18,423 nucleotides of DNA from RUG11247 sp045649485. GTDB lineage: Bacteria; Bacillota; Clostridia; Christensenellales; Aristaeellaceae. Under the pieces are notes generated by a model. That model was not told where the DNA came from, searched no databases, and saw only the letters and a list, made by a program, of their open reading frames with translations. Positions 6,858 through 14,527 of the stretch are shown here, piece after piece. Both the position numbers and the translations under genes were made by a program. Numbering within the stretch: position 1 is the stretch's first letter; each line of letters begins with the position of its first letter. The stretch is taken from contig JAZRPZ010000002.1 of NCBI GenBank assembly GCA_045649485.1, forward strand, positions 1 through 18,423. The letters are read 5' to 3'.

Positions 6858-8843
6858 ATGAATGACATATTGAAAAAGTGCTATGCAGGCTGGCTGGGCA
6901 AGCTGGCAGGCATCCGTCTGGGTGCGCCCATCGAGGGCTGGACTTACGAAAAAATAGCATCGGAAATCGGCGAGATAAACGGATATATCGGCGATCTTTC
7001 GCGTTTTGCCGCCGATGACGATTCCAACGGTCCCATGATGTTCATAAGGGCTCTGAATGATTATTCCCTTGAACCCACTGCCGAGGAGATAGGCAGGACC
7101 TGGCTGGAATATACTCCCTATGAGCACGGCATGTTCTGGTGGGGCGGCTACGGCGTGTCTACCGAGCATACCGCTTATATGAACCTTACAAACGGCATTT
7201 CCGCGCCCCGCAGCGGTTCGATGGCACAGAACGGCGCAACCGTTGCCGAACAGATAGGCGGACAGATATTCATCGATACATGGGGTCTTGTATGTCCCGG
7301 CGACCCGGAAACTGCTGTTGAACTTGCGCAGAAGGCTGCTTCCGTAAGTCATGACGGAAATGCAGTATACGGCGGAATGTTCGTGGCGGCAGCCATCGCT
7401 ATCGCCTATGAGGAAAGCGACATACGAAAGGTCATTCAGAAGGCGCTGAAGTATATTCCCGATAACTGCGAATATGCCAGGTGCGTGCGTTCGGTTGGTA
7501 TCTTCTATGAGGAGTGTCCCGATGACTGGCGCGACGGCTTCGATTATGTGAAGAGCAACTGGGGATATGACCGTTATCCCGGAAACTGCCATGTTATCCC
7601 GAATGCTGCGGTAATGGCGCTTGCCATGTTCTACGGCGAGGGCGATTTCTCCCGTACCATTGAAATTGCATGCATGTGCGGCTGGGATACCGACTGCAAC
7701 GCCGGCAACGTGGGTGCGATAGTCGGTACTATGGTAGGCATTGAGGGCATAGATCACGATAAGTGGAGAAAGACGCTGAACGACGGCTGTGCCGTGGCGA
7801 GCGTTATGGGCTGCCTGAATTACCTGGATGCACCCTGGTGCGCAAGGTATCTGGATGATATCGCCCGCCGTCTGGCAGGCGAGGAATCCGACGGATTTGA
7901 CCAGTTCCGCAGGATATACGATTTTGAACTGCCGGGCTCCACTCATTCCTTTGAGGCAGATGGCGGCGAGGTTGAAAACATCGGAAATTGCCTGAAGTGC
8001 ACGGGTGAAGGCGAATACAAGGTCTTCCGCCGCACCTACCGTACTCCGAAATGGTTTATGGACGACCGCTACTGTCCCGAGGCAGTGCCGGAGATTTTCC
8101 CCGGACAGAGCTTCCGCGTGAAGCTGCATGCGGAAAAAGCGGAAGTTTCCCTTTATGCCGAGGATATGCTTTCCGGCAAAACGATTTCCGGAGAAAAGGT
8201 CAGCGTATGCGGCGAAACCGAACTTGTGCTGGATATCCCCAAAATGGACAGCGCCTGCATCGAGATGATAGGTCTCGTGTGCAATGGCGAAGTGATCATA
8301 GATGAGGCGGAGATCTGCGGCAAGCCTGAGTATACTGTTGACTGTGCAAAGCTGCCTGTGGAGAAGCATTATTCCGCGTACGCAGGCGTCAATCAGTTCA
8401 GCCACTTCAAGGGCGCCTTTGATTCCGGAAAGAACGGACTTGCGCTCAGCTGCGCCGACAGGGGAGCGGTGTTCACCGGCGATATCGCATGGCAGGATTA
8501 TGAATTCACGGCGGCTTTCACTCCCGTGACCGGCGGCGCCTGTGAGATTCTTGTGCGTGCACAGGGTGCGCTGAGGTCTGTGGCGGTAAGGCTTTCGGAT
8601 ATGGGATTGAGCATAGTACGCACGGACGTTGAAGATACCGTGCTTGCCCGCATCGATCACGAATATGCCTGCGGCAATGAATATGCGATCACCGTAAAGT
8701 GTGAAGGCGAGGACATTTCCGTTTATGAAAACGGCGATGCGGTACTTGCCGCGAAATGCGACCTGCCCCGCGGCGCCGTGGGCTTTGGCGTACGCAGCGG
8801 AGCGAGGATGACGGTAAGGGAATTCTCGGTACGCAGCCTGTGA
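6858..8843 (+). CDS. ADP-ribosylglycohydrolase-fold enzyme with C-terminal beta-sandwich
   Basis: The predicted protein has 661 residues and no signal peptide. Residues 1-340 match the ADP-ribosylglycohydrolase (DraG/ARH) fold: AGWLGKLAGIRLGAPIEGW at 10-28, the metal-binding DDDS at 53-56, and GWDTDCNAG at 275-283, whose D277 and D279 are the second metal cluster. ARH enzymes use this dinuclear metal site to cut N- or O-glycosidic bonds to ADP-ribose. Residues 360-500 look like a beta-rich linker domain, and 510-661 like a laminin-G or concanavalin-type sandwich (GDIAWQDYEF, GVGFGVRSG-like ending). Such a module fits carbohydrate binding and is unusual for enzymes that only reverse protein ADP-ribosylation. 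The substrate is unknown; a glycoside is plausible. The ATG at 6858 follows GGAGG (6845-6849) by 8 nt; the upstream TTG at 6852 is too close to it. Confidence 0.82.
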   Translation: MNDILKKCYAGWLGKLAGIRLGAPIEGWTYEKIASEIGEINGYIGDLSRFAADDDSNGPMMFIRALNDYSLEPTAEEIGRTWLEYTPYEHGMFWWGGYGVSTEHTAYMNLTNGISAPRSGSMAQNGATVAEQIGGQIFIDTWGLVCPGDPETAVELAQKAASVSHDGNAVYGGMFVAAAIAIAYEESDIRKVIQKALKYIPDNCEYARCVRSVGIFYEECPDDWRDGFDYVKSNWGYDRYPGNCHVIPNAAVMALAMFYGEGDFSRTIEIACMCGWDTDCNAGNVGAIVGTMVGIEGIDHDKWRKTLNDGCAVASVMGCLNYLDAPWCARYLDDIARRLAGEESDGFDQFRRIYDFELPGSTHSFEADGGEVENIGNCLKCTGEGEYKVFRRTYRTPKWFMDDRYCPEAVPEIFPGQSFRVKLHAEKAEVSLYAEDMLSGKTISGEKVSVCGETELVLDIPKMDSACIEMIGLVCNGEVIIDEAEICGKPEYTVDCAKLPVEKHYSAYAGVNQFSHFKGAFDSGKNGLALSCADRGAVFTGDIAWQDYEFTAAFTPVTGGACEILVRAQGALRSVAVRLSDMGLSIVRTDVEDTVLARIDHEYACGNEYAITVKCEGEDISVYENGDAVLAAKCDLPRGAVGFGVRSGARMTVREFSVRSL

Positions 8844-8850
8844 TAAAAGA

Positions 8851-8881
8851 AAAAGCAGCGGTCTTTCAGACCGCTGCTTTT
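8851..8881. terminator. Bidirectional terminator overlapping the end of lgt
   Basis: AAAAGCAGCGGTCT (8851-8864) pairs with AGACCGCTGCTTTT (8868-8881) over 14 bp with a 3-nt loop. T-rich tails follow on both strands (TTTTGTTGTTTTG and TTTTTCTTTTATC). The lgt stop codon occupies 8866-8868, so the loop and one arm are coding for lgt. Confidence 0.9.
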
Positions 8882-9777
8882 GTTGTTTTGGGATATCCCG
8901 CAAAAGAGAGTATAACAGATATGAGCGCAAGCAACAGCGCGGGATATATCAGATTCAGAAGAGAGAGTATCATGGCTGCTGCGGAAAATATTGCCGCGGT
9001 GACGGAGACGAGGCTGCGTCTGCCCGCCCGCAGGGCAAATATCAGCGCGGCGGCAAATATGAGAATGATGCTCAGCGCCTGTGATATGCGCAGCGGTCCC
9101 CAAAACAGGCTGTCGGTTCGGAGGCCTTCCACAAAGGAACGCTCAAGACCGTATAGCAGCATGTACCACAGGAGCTGATCGCCGCTTCTTTTGAAGAAGC
9201 CCTTTTTGTGGGCGGTCAGCAGGAAGAGCACGATGAGCAGGCACCACATGGATTCATAGAAGAAAGTGGCGCAGTGCCATGCATTGCGGGCGTCGATAAA
9301 TACGCCGATTGGAAAGAACTGCAGTGCCGGATCTGTAATTTCTATACCGTATGCTTCCTGATTGAAGAAATTTCCCCATCTGCCTATTGCCTGACCAAGT
9401 GCGATGGACGGTGCGGCAAGGTCTGCCATGCGTGAGAAAGGCACTTTTTTTATCCTGCAATAGCAGAAGCCGGCCAGTACCGCGCCGATGAGGCCGCCGT
9501 AGATTGCCAGTCCGCCTGTGCGCAGGTTTATTATTGACAGGATATCACCTTTGAACATATCCCACTGAAACGCAACATAGTAAAGCCTTGCGCAGATAAT
9601 GGCTGCGGGCACGCTGATAAGGGCGATATCCAGCGCGGAATCCTTAGGACATCCCAGCGTTTTTTCGCGCTTTGAAGCAAGGATCACGCCCAGTGCAACA
9701 CCCAGAGCGATTATTATGCCGTAGTAAGAAATTGCAAATCCCGATACGGAAACCGAATTGTGGCTGAAATCGAACAT
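8866..9777 (-). CDS. lgt: Prolipoprotein diacylglyceryl transferase
   Basis: Lgt moves diacylglycerol from phosphatidylglycerol to the lipobox cysteine of prolipoproteins in the cell membrane, the first step of lipoprotein maturation. The predicted 303-residue protein has multiple membrane segments. It carries the family signature GRWGNFFNQEAYG at 132-144, GGLAIYGGLIG at 88-98, and ERSFVEGLRTDSL at 212-224 with the conserved late arginine region. The C-terminal 250-303 adds hydrophobic segments beyond the conserved core. The start ATG at 9777 is set by GAGGTG (9784-9789); an in-frame GTG at 9786 lies inside that site and is rejected. A strong promoter lies at 9801-9830. The partner enzyme LspA is encoded about 4.7 kb away (14528) in the opposite-strand block. 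Confidence 0.96.
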   Translation of the reverse strand: MFDFSHNSVSVSGFAISYYGIIIALGVALGVILASKREKTLGCPKDSALDIALISVPAAIICARLYYVAFQWDMFKGDILSIINLRTGGLAIYGGLIGAVLAGFCYCRIKKVPFSRMADLAAPSIALGQAIGRWGNFFNQEAYGIEITDPALQFFPIGVFIDARNAWHCATFFYESMWCLLIVLFLLTAHKKGFFKRSGDQLLWYMLLYGLERSFVEGLRTDSLFWGPLRISQALSIILIFAAALIFALRAGRRSLVSVTAAIFSAAAMILSLLNLIYPALLLALISVILSFAGYPKTTKAAV

Positions 9778-9800
9778 TATTATCACCTCAATGTGCGCCT

Positions 9801-9830
9801 ATTATAATCATTTTGGCTTAGTATTGTCAA
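9801..9830 (-). promoter_or_regulatory. Strong promoter of lgt
   Basis: Perfect TTGACA (9825-9830) and perfect TATAAT (9801-9806) boxes on the minus strand are separated by 18 bp. Confidence 0.85.
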
Positions 9831-9840
9831 CTCAAGTTCA

Positions 9841-9869
9841 TTGCATTGACCCATTATATAACGTATAAT
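9841..9869 (+). promoter_or_regulatory. Promoter of the HlyD-like/yggS/sepF block
   Basis: TTGCAT (9841-9846) and a perfect TATAAT (9864-9869) are 17 bp apart. A second possible -35, TTGACC at 9846-9851, has only a 12-bp spacer and is not used. The promoter is back to back with that of lgt. Confidence 0.65.
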
Positions 9870-9923
9870 ATTCAATATGGTGGAAACCAATGTCTATAAA
9901 TGGCTGAAGTTGGAGTGTGAAAT

Positions 9924-11099
9924 ATGCGCAGGTACAGGATAACGGGCAGGTTCTACGTGGTCCTGCTGGTGATGGCCGTGATCGCCATCCTTATCATACG
10001 TCCGCGCATACGCTTCGGCGAACAGGTCGAGGTGCTCAGCATCGCCTCCTCCGCATATACGCACAATACGCCGGCGGTCATAATCCGCGACGAAACGCTG
10101 ATCACTGCCGAAAGCGTTACACGTGTGGAATATGTTGCCGCAGAAAATACACTGGTATACCCGGGCGATACTGTTGCATACATGTATTCCACCGGTTATT
10201 CCCAGACAGAGCTTACCAAACTTGAGACCGCCCGCGAGAATATTCAGGCATATCATAAGACCAAGCTGGAGAATATTATCGATAATGACCTTGAGAGACT
10301 GGACCTGATAGTCGACCAGCGTGCGCTGGAGTTCAAAAATCTGGTCACTCATGAAAACGGCGGCAACCTGATAATAGTAAACCGTCTGCTGGAAACAGCG
10401 ATGGTGAATCGTCAGGAATACATGCGATCCAATATGCGCAATGATATGAAGCTCAACAAACTGTATTCTGAAGAGAATGCGCGTCTGAGCAGCATATCCT
10501 CCTGGCGCGTGGAATCCGTGGCGGAAGAAGAAGGCGTCGTATCCTTCTATACCGACGGCTATGAGCGATATATAAACGGCAGCAATCTGAGCGGTCTTTC
10601 GATGGAGACTGTCGATAAGGTGCTGGACGGCAAGCCTCTTGGCGATACTTCCGTGCGTGAAAAGGATGTTTACCGCATAGTTGACCAGGATAACTGGTAT
10701 GTGGCGATAGTCACCGACAGTTCTGTGTGGAATCCTGTGGTTGATCAGGAATACTACCTGCAGTTCGAAGGATTTGAAGATCTTGGATTTACAGCAACAG
10801 TCAGCTCTGTTTCTCAGAGAGACAACAGGGTGCTTGCTGTATTCAGCATCGAATCCCCCATGGGCGCGCTCATTTATCAGCGCACCGGAAATGCAAAGGT
10901 AAGCATTACTCATACGGGTATATCTGTATCGGTCGATGCGATATACGAGGATAACGGCAAGACCGGAGTATGGCTGTACGATGTGCCCGGCGGTACATTC
11001 GTGCCCGTTACGGTGCTGCTGACAGACGGCGATACGGCACTTATACAGCCTGAAGTTGACGGCGCGCTTTCCGCAGGTCAGCGCGTGCTGATAAAGTGA
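9924..11099 (+). CDS. HlyD-like membrane-fusion adaptor protein
   Basis: The predicted protein has 391 residues. A single N-terminal membrane anchor lies at about 10-26 (FYVVLLVMAVIAILIIRP), with the remainder outside. An N-terminal beta lipoyl-like/barrel part (about 30-85) is interrupted by a helical hairpin at about 90-175 that is rich in E, L and N. Further beta domains follow to the C-terminus (VRTDGDTALIQPEVDGALSAGQRVLI-like ending). This is the pattern of HlyD/membrane-fusion adaptors that link a transporter across the envelope. In Clostridia such a gene often stands directly before yggS, so a role tied to the division block is possible, but no transporter gene is present here. The start ATG at 9924 follows GGAG (9912-9915). 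Its stop TGA (11097-11099) overlaps the yggS leader. Confidence 0.75.
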   Translation: MRRYRITGRFYVVLLVMAVIAILIIRPRIRFGEQVEVLSIASSAYTHNTPAVIIRDETLITAESVTRVEYVAAENTLVYPGDTVAYMYSTGYSQTELTKLETARENIQAYHKTKLENIIDNDLERLDLIVDQRALEFKNLVTHENGGNLIIVNRLLETAMVNRQEYMRSNMRNDMKLNKLYSEENARLSSISSWRVESVAEEEGVVSFYTDGYERYINGSNLSGLSMETVDKVLDGKPLGDTSVREKDVYRIVDQDNWYVAIVTDSSVWNPVVDQEYYLQFEGFEDLGFTATVSSVSQRDNRVLAVFSIESPMGALIYQRTGNAKVSITHTGISVSVDAIYEDNGKTGVWLYDVPGGTFVPVTVLLTDGDTALIQPEVDGALSAGQRVLIK

Positions 11100-11101
11100 G
11101 G
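11098..11101 (+). promoter_or_regulatory. Ribosome binding site that decides the yggS start
   Basis: GAGG (11098-11101) overlaps the stop codon of the HlyD-like gene and stands 6 nt before ATG at 11108. An in-frame GTG at 11096 has no such site in front of it. Confidence 0.6.
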
Positions 11102-11107
11102 CAGAAT

Positions 11108-11767
11108 ATGACCCGTTATGAAGAGATTGCGAGAAACATCGCAGAGCTCAAGGCAAAGCTTGGCGGAGTCGGACTCTGCGCAGTTTCCAAAACAATGCCT
11201 GTTGAGGATATAAACGCAGCTATTGCAGCGGGCGTAACGGAGATAGGCGAGAACCGTGTGCAGGAACTGATGGGCAAGATTGATGCCATAAATCCCGGCG
11301 CGCGCATAAGCCTGATAGGCAGGCTGCAGACCAATAAGGTCAAGTATGTGATAGGCAGGGTAGGGCTCATTCAGTCGCTGGACAGAGATGAGCTTGCCTG
11401 TGAGATATCAAAAAGATCCGTGAACGCAGGTGTTGTGACCGAGGCGCTCATAGAGGTCAATATAGCCGGTGAAGAACAGAAGGGCGGAATCCCCGCCGAT
11501 GAGCTTATGGATTTTGCCGGCAGGGTAAAAGATATGCCCGGTATCAAGGTGAAAGGGCTCATGACCGTGATGCCCATCGCCGAAGATGCAGAAACGCTCA
11601 GACCGTATTTCCGCCGCATGCGCCGCATGTTTGAGGAATTGGGAAGGGCCGGTATGGACATGGAGATACTTTCCATGGGAATGTCGGGCGATTGTCTCAT
11701 AGCCGCAGAGGAAGGCTCCACCATGGTGCGTGTGGGCCGCGGCATTTTCGGTTCAAGAAATTACTGA
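11108..11767 (+). CDS. yggS: YggS/PROSC pyridoxal phosphate homeostasis protein
   Basis: This family binds pyridoxal 5'-phosphate and buffers its cellular level; no substrate turnover is known. The 219-residue alanine-racemase-type barrel shows the PLP lysine in AVSKTMP (K28), GENRVQEL at about 54-61, SLIGRLQTNKVKYVIG at about 72-88, and the phosphate-binding end MSGDCLIAAEEGSTMVRVGRGIFG. It is translated from an ATG just past the end of the upstream gene, and translational coupling is likely. Its place before sepF and yggT is a conserved arrangement in Bacillota. Confidence 0.95.
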   Translation: MTRYEEIARNIAELKAKLGGVGLCAVSKTMPVEDINAAIAAGVTEIGENRVQELMGKIDAINPGARISLIGRLQTNKVKYVIGRVGLIQSLDRDELACEISKRSVNAGVVTEALIEVNIAGEEQKGGIPADELMDFAGRVKDMPGIKVKGLMTVMPIAEDAETLRPYFRRMRRMFEELGRAGMDMEILSMGMSGDCLIAAEEGSTMVRVGRGIFGSRNY

Positions 11768-11773
11768 TGTAGG

Positions 11774-11795
11774 CCTGACGGTATATGGCGTCAGG
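11774..11795 (+). other. Small hairpin between yggS and sepF
   Basis: CCTGACG (11774-11780) pairs perfectly with CGTCAGG (11789-11795), loop 8 nt. No T-run follows, so it is not a convincing terminator. It ends 5 bases before the sepF ribosome binding site and could affect translation or RNA processing. Confidence 0.4.
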
Positions 11796-11812
11796 GATTT
11801 GGAGGTTATACA

Positions 11813-12514
11813 ATGGCACGGAACGGTTCCGGCTTTTTCAATAAGCTGCTCAATGCAGTAGGCATCGTGGATGAGCCTCAGCAGCAGGATCAGTTCGAAA
11901 ATCGCTATGCGTCCGGACGCAGCGCGGGAATTTCTTCCGGCGGCAGGCCCTCAACTTATGTGCCCCGTCAGCAGAATCCACGCAATGTGGATACCCGTAC
12001 TGTGGATACCCGCAGGCGCAGTGCGATGCAGGACGAGCGCGCTGAGAACAGCAGATACGGTGCACAGCCCCGCAATACCTATAACAACATAAGCGAAGGC
12101 TACACCGTGCGCCGCGCAAATGCCGAGGTGGAGGACGAGTTCGAAGCCGCCGCCGCAAGCCGCCGTGTTGCAGCTCCCCGCCGTGCACCCGAACCTGCTC
12201 CCCGCACTCCCGCTCCCCGCGGCGGAGCGAATCTGCCCGCAGCTGCAGGCAAGTCCGCCGCTACGGTAATGTTCAACCTGAACAGCCTTGGCGAGTGCAG
12301 CAATGTTGTGGATGCACTCATTTCCGGAAACATTGTTATCGCAGTGCTTGAACAGCTGGACGACGCCATGATACAGCGCGTAGTTGACACTCTTTCCGGC
12401 GCAGCATTTGCACTGCATACCACCGTGCGCAAGGTTTCTGCAAAGACCTATCTTATTGCGCCCCATTCTGTTGTGGTCAACGACCCCGGCAACTACGGCC
12501 GCAGAGGTATGTAA
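11813..12514 (+). CDS. sepF: SepF cell-division protein
   Basis: SepF anchors FtsZ to the membrane and organises the ring. The 233-residue protein has a short N-terminal amphipathic helix (GFFNKLLNAVGIV, near residues 7-19) for membrane attachment. A long disordered R, P and A-rich linker (about 30-150) follows. The C-terminal core has GECSNVVDALISGNIVIAVL at about 160-179 and LSGAAFALHTTVRKVSAKTYLIAP at about 193-217, the FtsZ-binding dimer fold. The linker is longer than in Bacillus SepF (usually about 150 residues in total). It includes a repeated VDTR unit encoded by a direct DNA repeat (GTGGATACCCG near 11989 and 12002). The start ATG follows GGAGG (11801-11805) by 7 nt. Confidence 0.93.
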   Translation: MARNGSGFFNKLLNAVGIVDEPQQQDQFENRYASGRSAGISSGGRPSTYVPRQQNPRNVDTRTVDTRRRSAMQDERAENSRYGAQPRNTYNNISEGYTVRRANAEVEDEFEAAAASRRVAAPRRAPEPAPRTPAPRGGANLPAAAGKSAATVMFNLNSLGECSNVVDALISGNIVIAVLEQLDDAMIQRVVDTLSGAAFALHTTVRKVSAKTYLIAPHSVVVNDPGNYGRRGM

Positions 12515-12515
12515 G

Positions 12516-12794
12516 ATGATCTATATCATATTCAAGACTCTGTTTACCATGCTGGATATACTGAGAATACTTACACTCGCAAGTATATTCATGAGTTGGA
12601 TAATGCCCCGCTCCGGAGTGCTCATGAAGCTGGATTGGTTTCTTTCGCCCTTCGTTGCGCCTTTCAGATGGCTGAATATGAAGATAACCGCCCGCAGCCG
12701 ACTGCCGCTGGACTTCAGCTATATGTTCCTGCTTATCGGAATCAGCGTTGTCCGCAGCCTGCTGTATGAGCTTATGTTTTTTCTGATTTACTGA
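12516..12794 (+). CDS. yggT: YggT-family membrane protein
   Basis: The 92-residue predicted protein has two membrane helices (about 10-29 and 68-88) with a conserved middle (SWIMP; DWFLSPFVAPFRWLN at about 40-54), as in YGGT-domain proteins. This family is found beside sepF in many bacteria and is linked to envelope organisation; its biochemical role is not settled. The start ATG lies one base after the sepF stop, with AGAGG (12503-12507) inside the sepF end. A longer upstream open frame in this frame lies inside sepF and is not used. Confidence 0.88.
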   Translation: MIYIIFKTLFTMLDILRILTLASIFMSWIMPRSGVLMKLDWFLSPFVAPFRWLNMKITARSRLPLDFSYMFLLIGISVVRSLLYELMFFLIY

Positions 12795-12795
12795 T

Positions 12796-13527
12796 ATGAC
12801 TGAGGAAAAGCGGTTTACAGAGCTGGCCCGTCGTGCCGCATTGGCAGGACGCAGCGGATACAGCAGATTTATAGAGCCTTCGCTCATCCCCGTTGCCAGA
12901 AAGTGTGCCTGTGACGCAGGTGCGCAGGTCGAATTCTTTGGCGGATTTGACGGCGCCGAACGTGTTGTGGCAGCATTTCTGGCCGATGAAGACGAGGCGG
13001 AATATCCCATCGAATGCCTTGACCTTGCGTGGAATACGAAGTTTGCATCTGCCGGTCACAGAGACCTGCTGGGTGCGGTAATGGGTCTGAGCATCGAAAG
13101 GGAAATGACGGGCGATATCGTGCTGGCGGGCGAAGGAAAGGCTTATCTTTTTGTGATAAGCGATATGGCGGATTACATAATTGCCAACCTTGAATCCGCG
13201 GGCAGGGCAACGCTTAAGATAACCAGACACGAGGGCGATATAGAATGCCCCGAGCCTGACGGAGTGAGGACGCGGATAACGCTTGCTTCACCCAGACTGG
13301 ATGCATTTGTTTCGTCCGGTTATAATCTTTCCCGCAGCGAAAGTCAGAAGCTTATCAATGCAGGATTGGTGAAACTCAATCACGTGCCGGAGATGCGCAC
13401 CGATGCGGGCGTAAACGAAGGCGACCTCATCTCCGTACGCGGTCACGGAAGAATGAAGGTAGAGGAAATGCTGGGTCAGACCAAGCGCGGCAGACTTGCA
13501 GCGCAGGTTTTCAGATACGGCGGCTGA
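12796..13527 (+). CDS. ylmH: YlmH-type S4-domain RNA-binding protein
   Basis: The 243-residue protein has the family pattern HRDLLGAVMGLSIEREMTGDIVL at 88-110, and a C-terminal S4 RNA-binding domain at about 166-225 (RLDAFVSSGYNLSRSESQKLI, then RTDAGVNEGDLISVRG). YlmH of Bacillus binds the ribosome/RNA and is encoded with division genes; the exact role varies by report. The start ATG is one base beyond the yggT stop codon and I see no Shine-Dalgarno match upstream, so translation probably depends on re-initiation from yggT. Confidence 0.92.
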   Translation: MTEEKRFTELARRAALAGRSGYSRFIEPSLIPVARKCACDAGAQVEFFGGFDGAERVVAAFLADEDEAEYPIECLDLAWNTKFASAGHRDLLGAVMGLSIEREMTGDIVLAGEGKAYLFVISDMADYIIANLESAGRATLKITRHEGDIECPEPDGVRTRITLASPRLDAFVSSGYNLSRSESQKLINAGLVKLNHVPEMRTDAGVNEGDLISVRGHGRMKVEEMLGQTKRGRLAAQVFRYGG

Positions 13528-13572
13528 CCGCATATGAACGATACGGAAATAAGCCAAGCGGCTGTTTTCATA

Positions 13573-13578
13573 TATAAT
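13573..13578 (+). promoter_or_regulatory. Possible -10 box before divIVA
   Basis: A perfect TATAAT sits at 13573-13578, 35 bases before divIVA, in the 85-bp gap after ylmH. The best-spaced -35 region (about 13550-13555, TAAGCC) is poor, so this is either a weak internal promoter or incidental. Confidence 0.35.
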
Positions 13579-13612
13579 ATTACTGATCTATATGCGAAAG
13601 GAAGATGTACAA

Positions 13613-14125
13613 ATGGCGATCAGTGTGAAGGATATCAAGGAGAAGGATTTCAGCTCTCAGAAGCATGGTTACAGCATTGACGAGGTAGACGATTTCCTCG
13701 ATGAAATCGCTGACCAGGTTAGTGAGCTTATCCGTGAGAACATGGCCCTGAAGGCCGAGCTTAAGGCTGCACAGGAAGCCCCCGCACCCGAAGCTGTCGT
13801 CATCGAGAAGGAGAGCGCACAGCCCGAGTTCGACGATCAGGCTTACTTCAAGGATCTGCAGAACGCTATGCGTGAATCTCTCATCAATGCCAACCGCATC
13901 GCTGAAGAGACCCGCAAGGCTGCCGAGCAGGAAGCTGCCAACAAGGTAAGCGCCGCCAACAATCAGGCTGCTGCTATCGTTGCCGATGCACGCGCAGAGG
14001 TCGAGGCAAGCAAGGTTGAGCTGCAGGGTCTGCGTGAGGCAGTTGCCAAGTATCGCGCCGACTTCCGCAAGCTGGTTGAGGATCAGGTCGCTGCTCTGAA
14101 GAACAACGACTCTCTGTTCAACTGA
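13613..14125 (+). CDS. divIVA: DivIVA-domain cell-division protein
   Basis: DivIVA proteins mark curved membrane at poles and septa. The 170-residue protein has the conserved head DIKEKDFSSQKHGYSIDEVDDFL (7-29), then coiled coil at about 30-60, an acidic/proline linker and a long A, E, K-rich coil at about 95-165. In Bacillus the membrane-inserting residue is F17 in FRGY; here the aligned residues are K17 H18, so membrane contact must differ. The start ATG at 13613 is preferred because AAAGGAAG lies at 13597-13604. The earlier ATG at 13592 has no site before it. A hairpin follows the gene. The codons are of the biased type seen in highly expressed genes. Confidence 0.92.
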   Translation: MAISVKDIKEKDFSSQKHGYSIDEVDDFLDEIADQVSELIRENMALKAELKAAQEAPAPEAVVIEKESAQPEFDDQAYFKDLQNAMRESLINANRIAEETRKAAEQEAANKVSAANNQAAAIVADARAEVEASKVELQGLREAVAKYRADFRKLVEDQVAALKNNDSLFN

Positions 14126-14148
14126 TAGTTCCCTGATATATCGATCAA

Positions 14149-14184
14149 AACAAGGCCAGTTCATATTCCGGGACTGGCCTTGTT
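14149..14184 (+). terminator. Hairpin after divIVA, probable terminator
   Basis: AACAAGGCCAGT (14149-14160) pairs perfectly with ACTGGCCTTGTT (14173-14184) over 12 bp, loop 12 nt. The T-tail is weak, so read-through to the next genes is likely. No clear promoter is visible between it and 14237: TATACT at 14213-14218 lacks a -35. Confidence 0.6.
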
Positions 14185-14236
14185 GGATTACATTCATTGC
14201 CTGCGGTGTGGGTATACTCATACCGGAGGTGATATC

Positions 14237-14509
14237 GTGCGCGCAAAACTGGAAGAACGCATAGACAGATTGGCAGGCACGCTGGAACGCATGCGCCTTG
14301 AAGAATATATGGAGCATGTGGCCAACAGAAAGAAGCTCGTTTGGGAGAGCATACTTTACGGCATGGCGAGAGGCTTTGGCTTTATGCTGGGCTTTTCCAT
14401 TCTGGGCGCGGCGGTGCTGGCGATACTTGGCAGACTGGCGCTGCAGAATGTGCCGTTGATAGGTGATTTTCTTGCGGAGGTGCTTGCGAAGGCAAGGGCC
14501 ATGCGCTGA
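14237..14509 (+). CDS. DUF5665-type small membrane protein
   Basis: The 90-residue protein starts at GTG 14237 behind a perfect GGAGGTGAT (14225-14233). A charged, coiled N-terminus (1-35, LERMRLEEYMEHV) is followed by one long or two tightly paired membrane helices (about 38-68, ARGFGFMLGFSILGAAVLAI), then NVPLIGDFLAEV near the end. This pattern is shared by the DUF5665 family of Clostridia. Function is unknown. It stands directly before lspA and is likely co-transcribed with it. Confidence 0.8.
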   Translation: MRAKLEERIDRLAGTLERMRLEEYMEHVANRKKLVWESILYGMARGFGFMLGFSILGAAVLAILGRLALQNVPLIGDFLAEVLAKARAMR

Positions 14510-14527
14510 ACCGGCGGAGGATGACGG

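Noticed and set aside
6822..8930. A 702-codon open frame antisense to the ADP-ribosylglycohydrolase-like gene
   Set aside because: Codon-aligned shadow with the same cause.
9890..9907. A five-codon open frame (ATG to TGA) before the HlyD-like gene
   Set aside because: Only a weak GGTGG lies before it and it is too short to judge; it could be a leader peptide but there is no attenuator structure.
13551..13566. Short stem (AGCC/GGCT) followed by GTTTT after ylmH
   Set aside because: Four base pairs are too few for a terminator.
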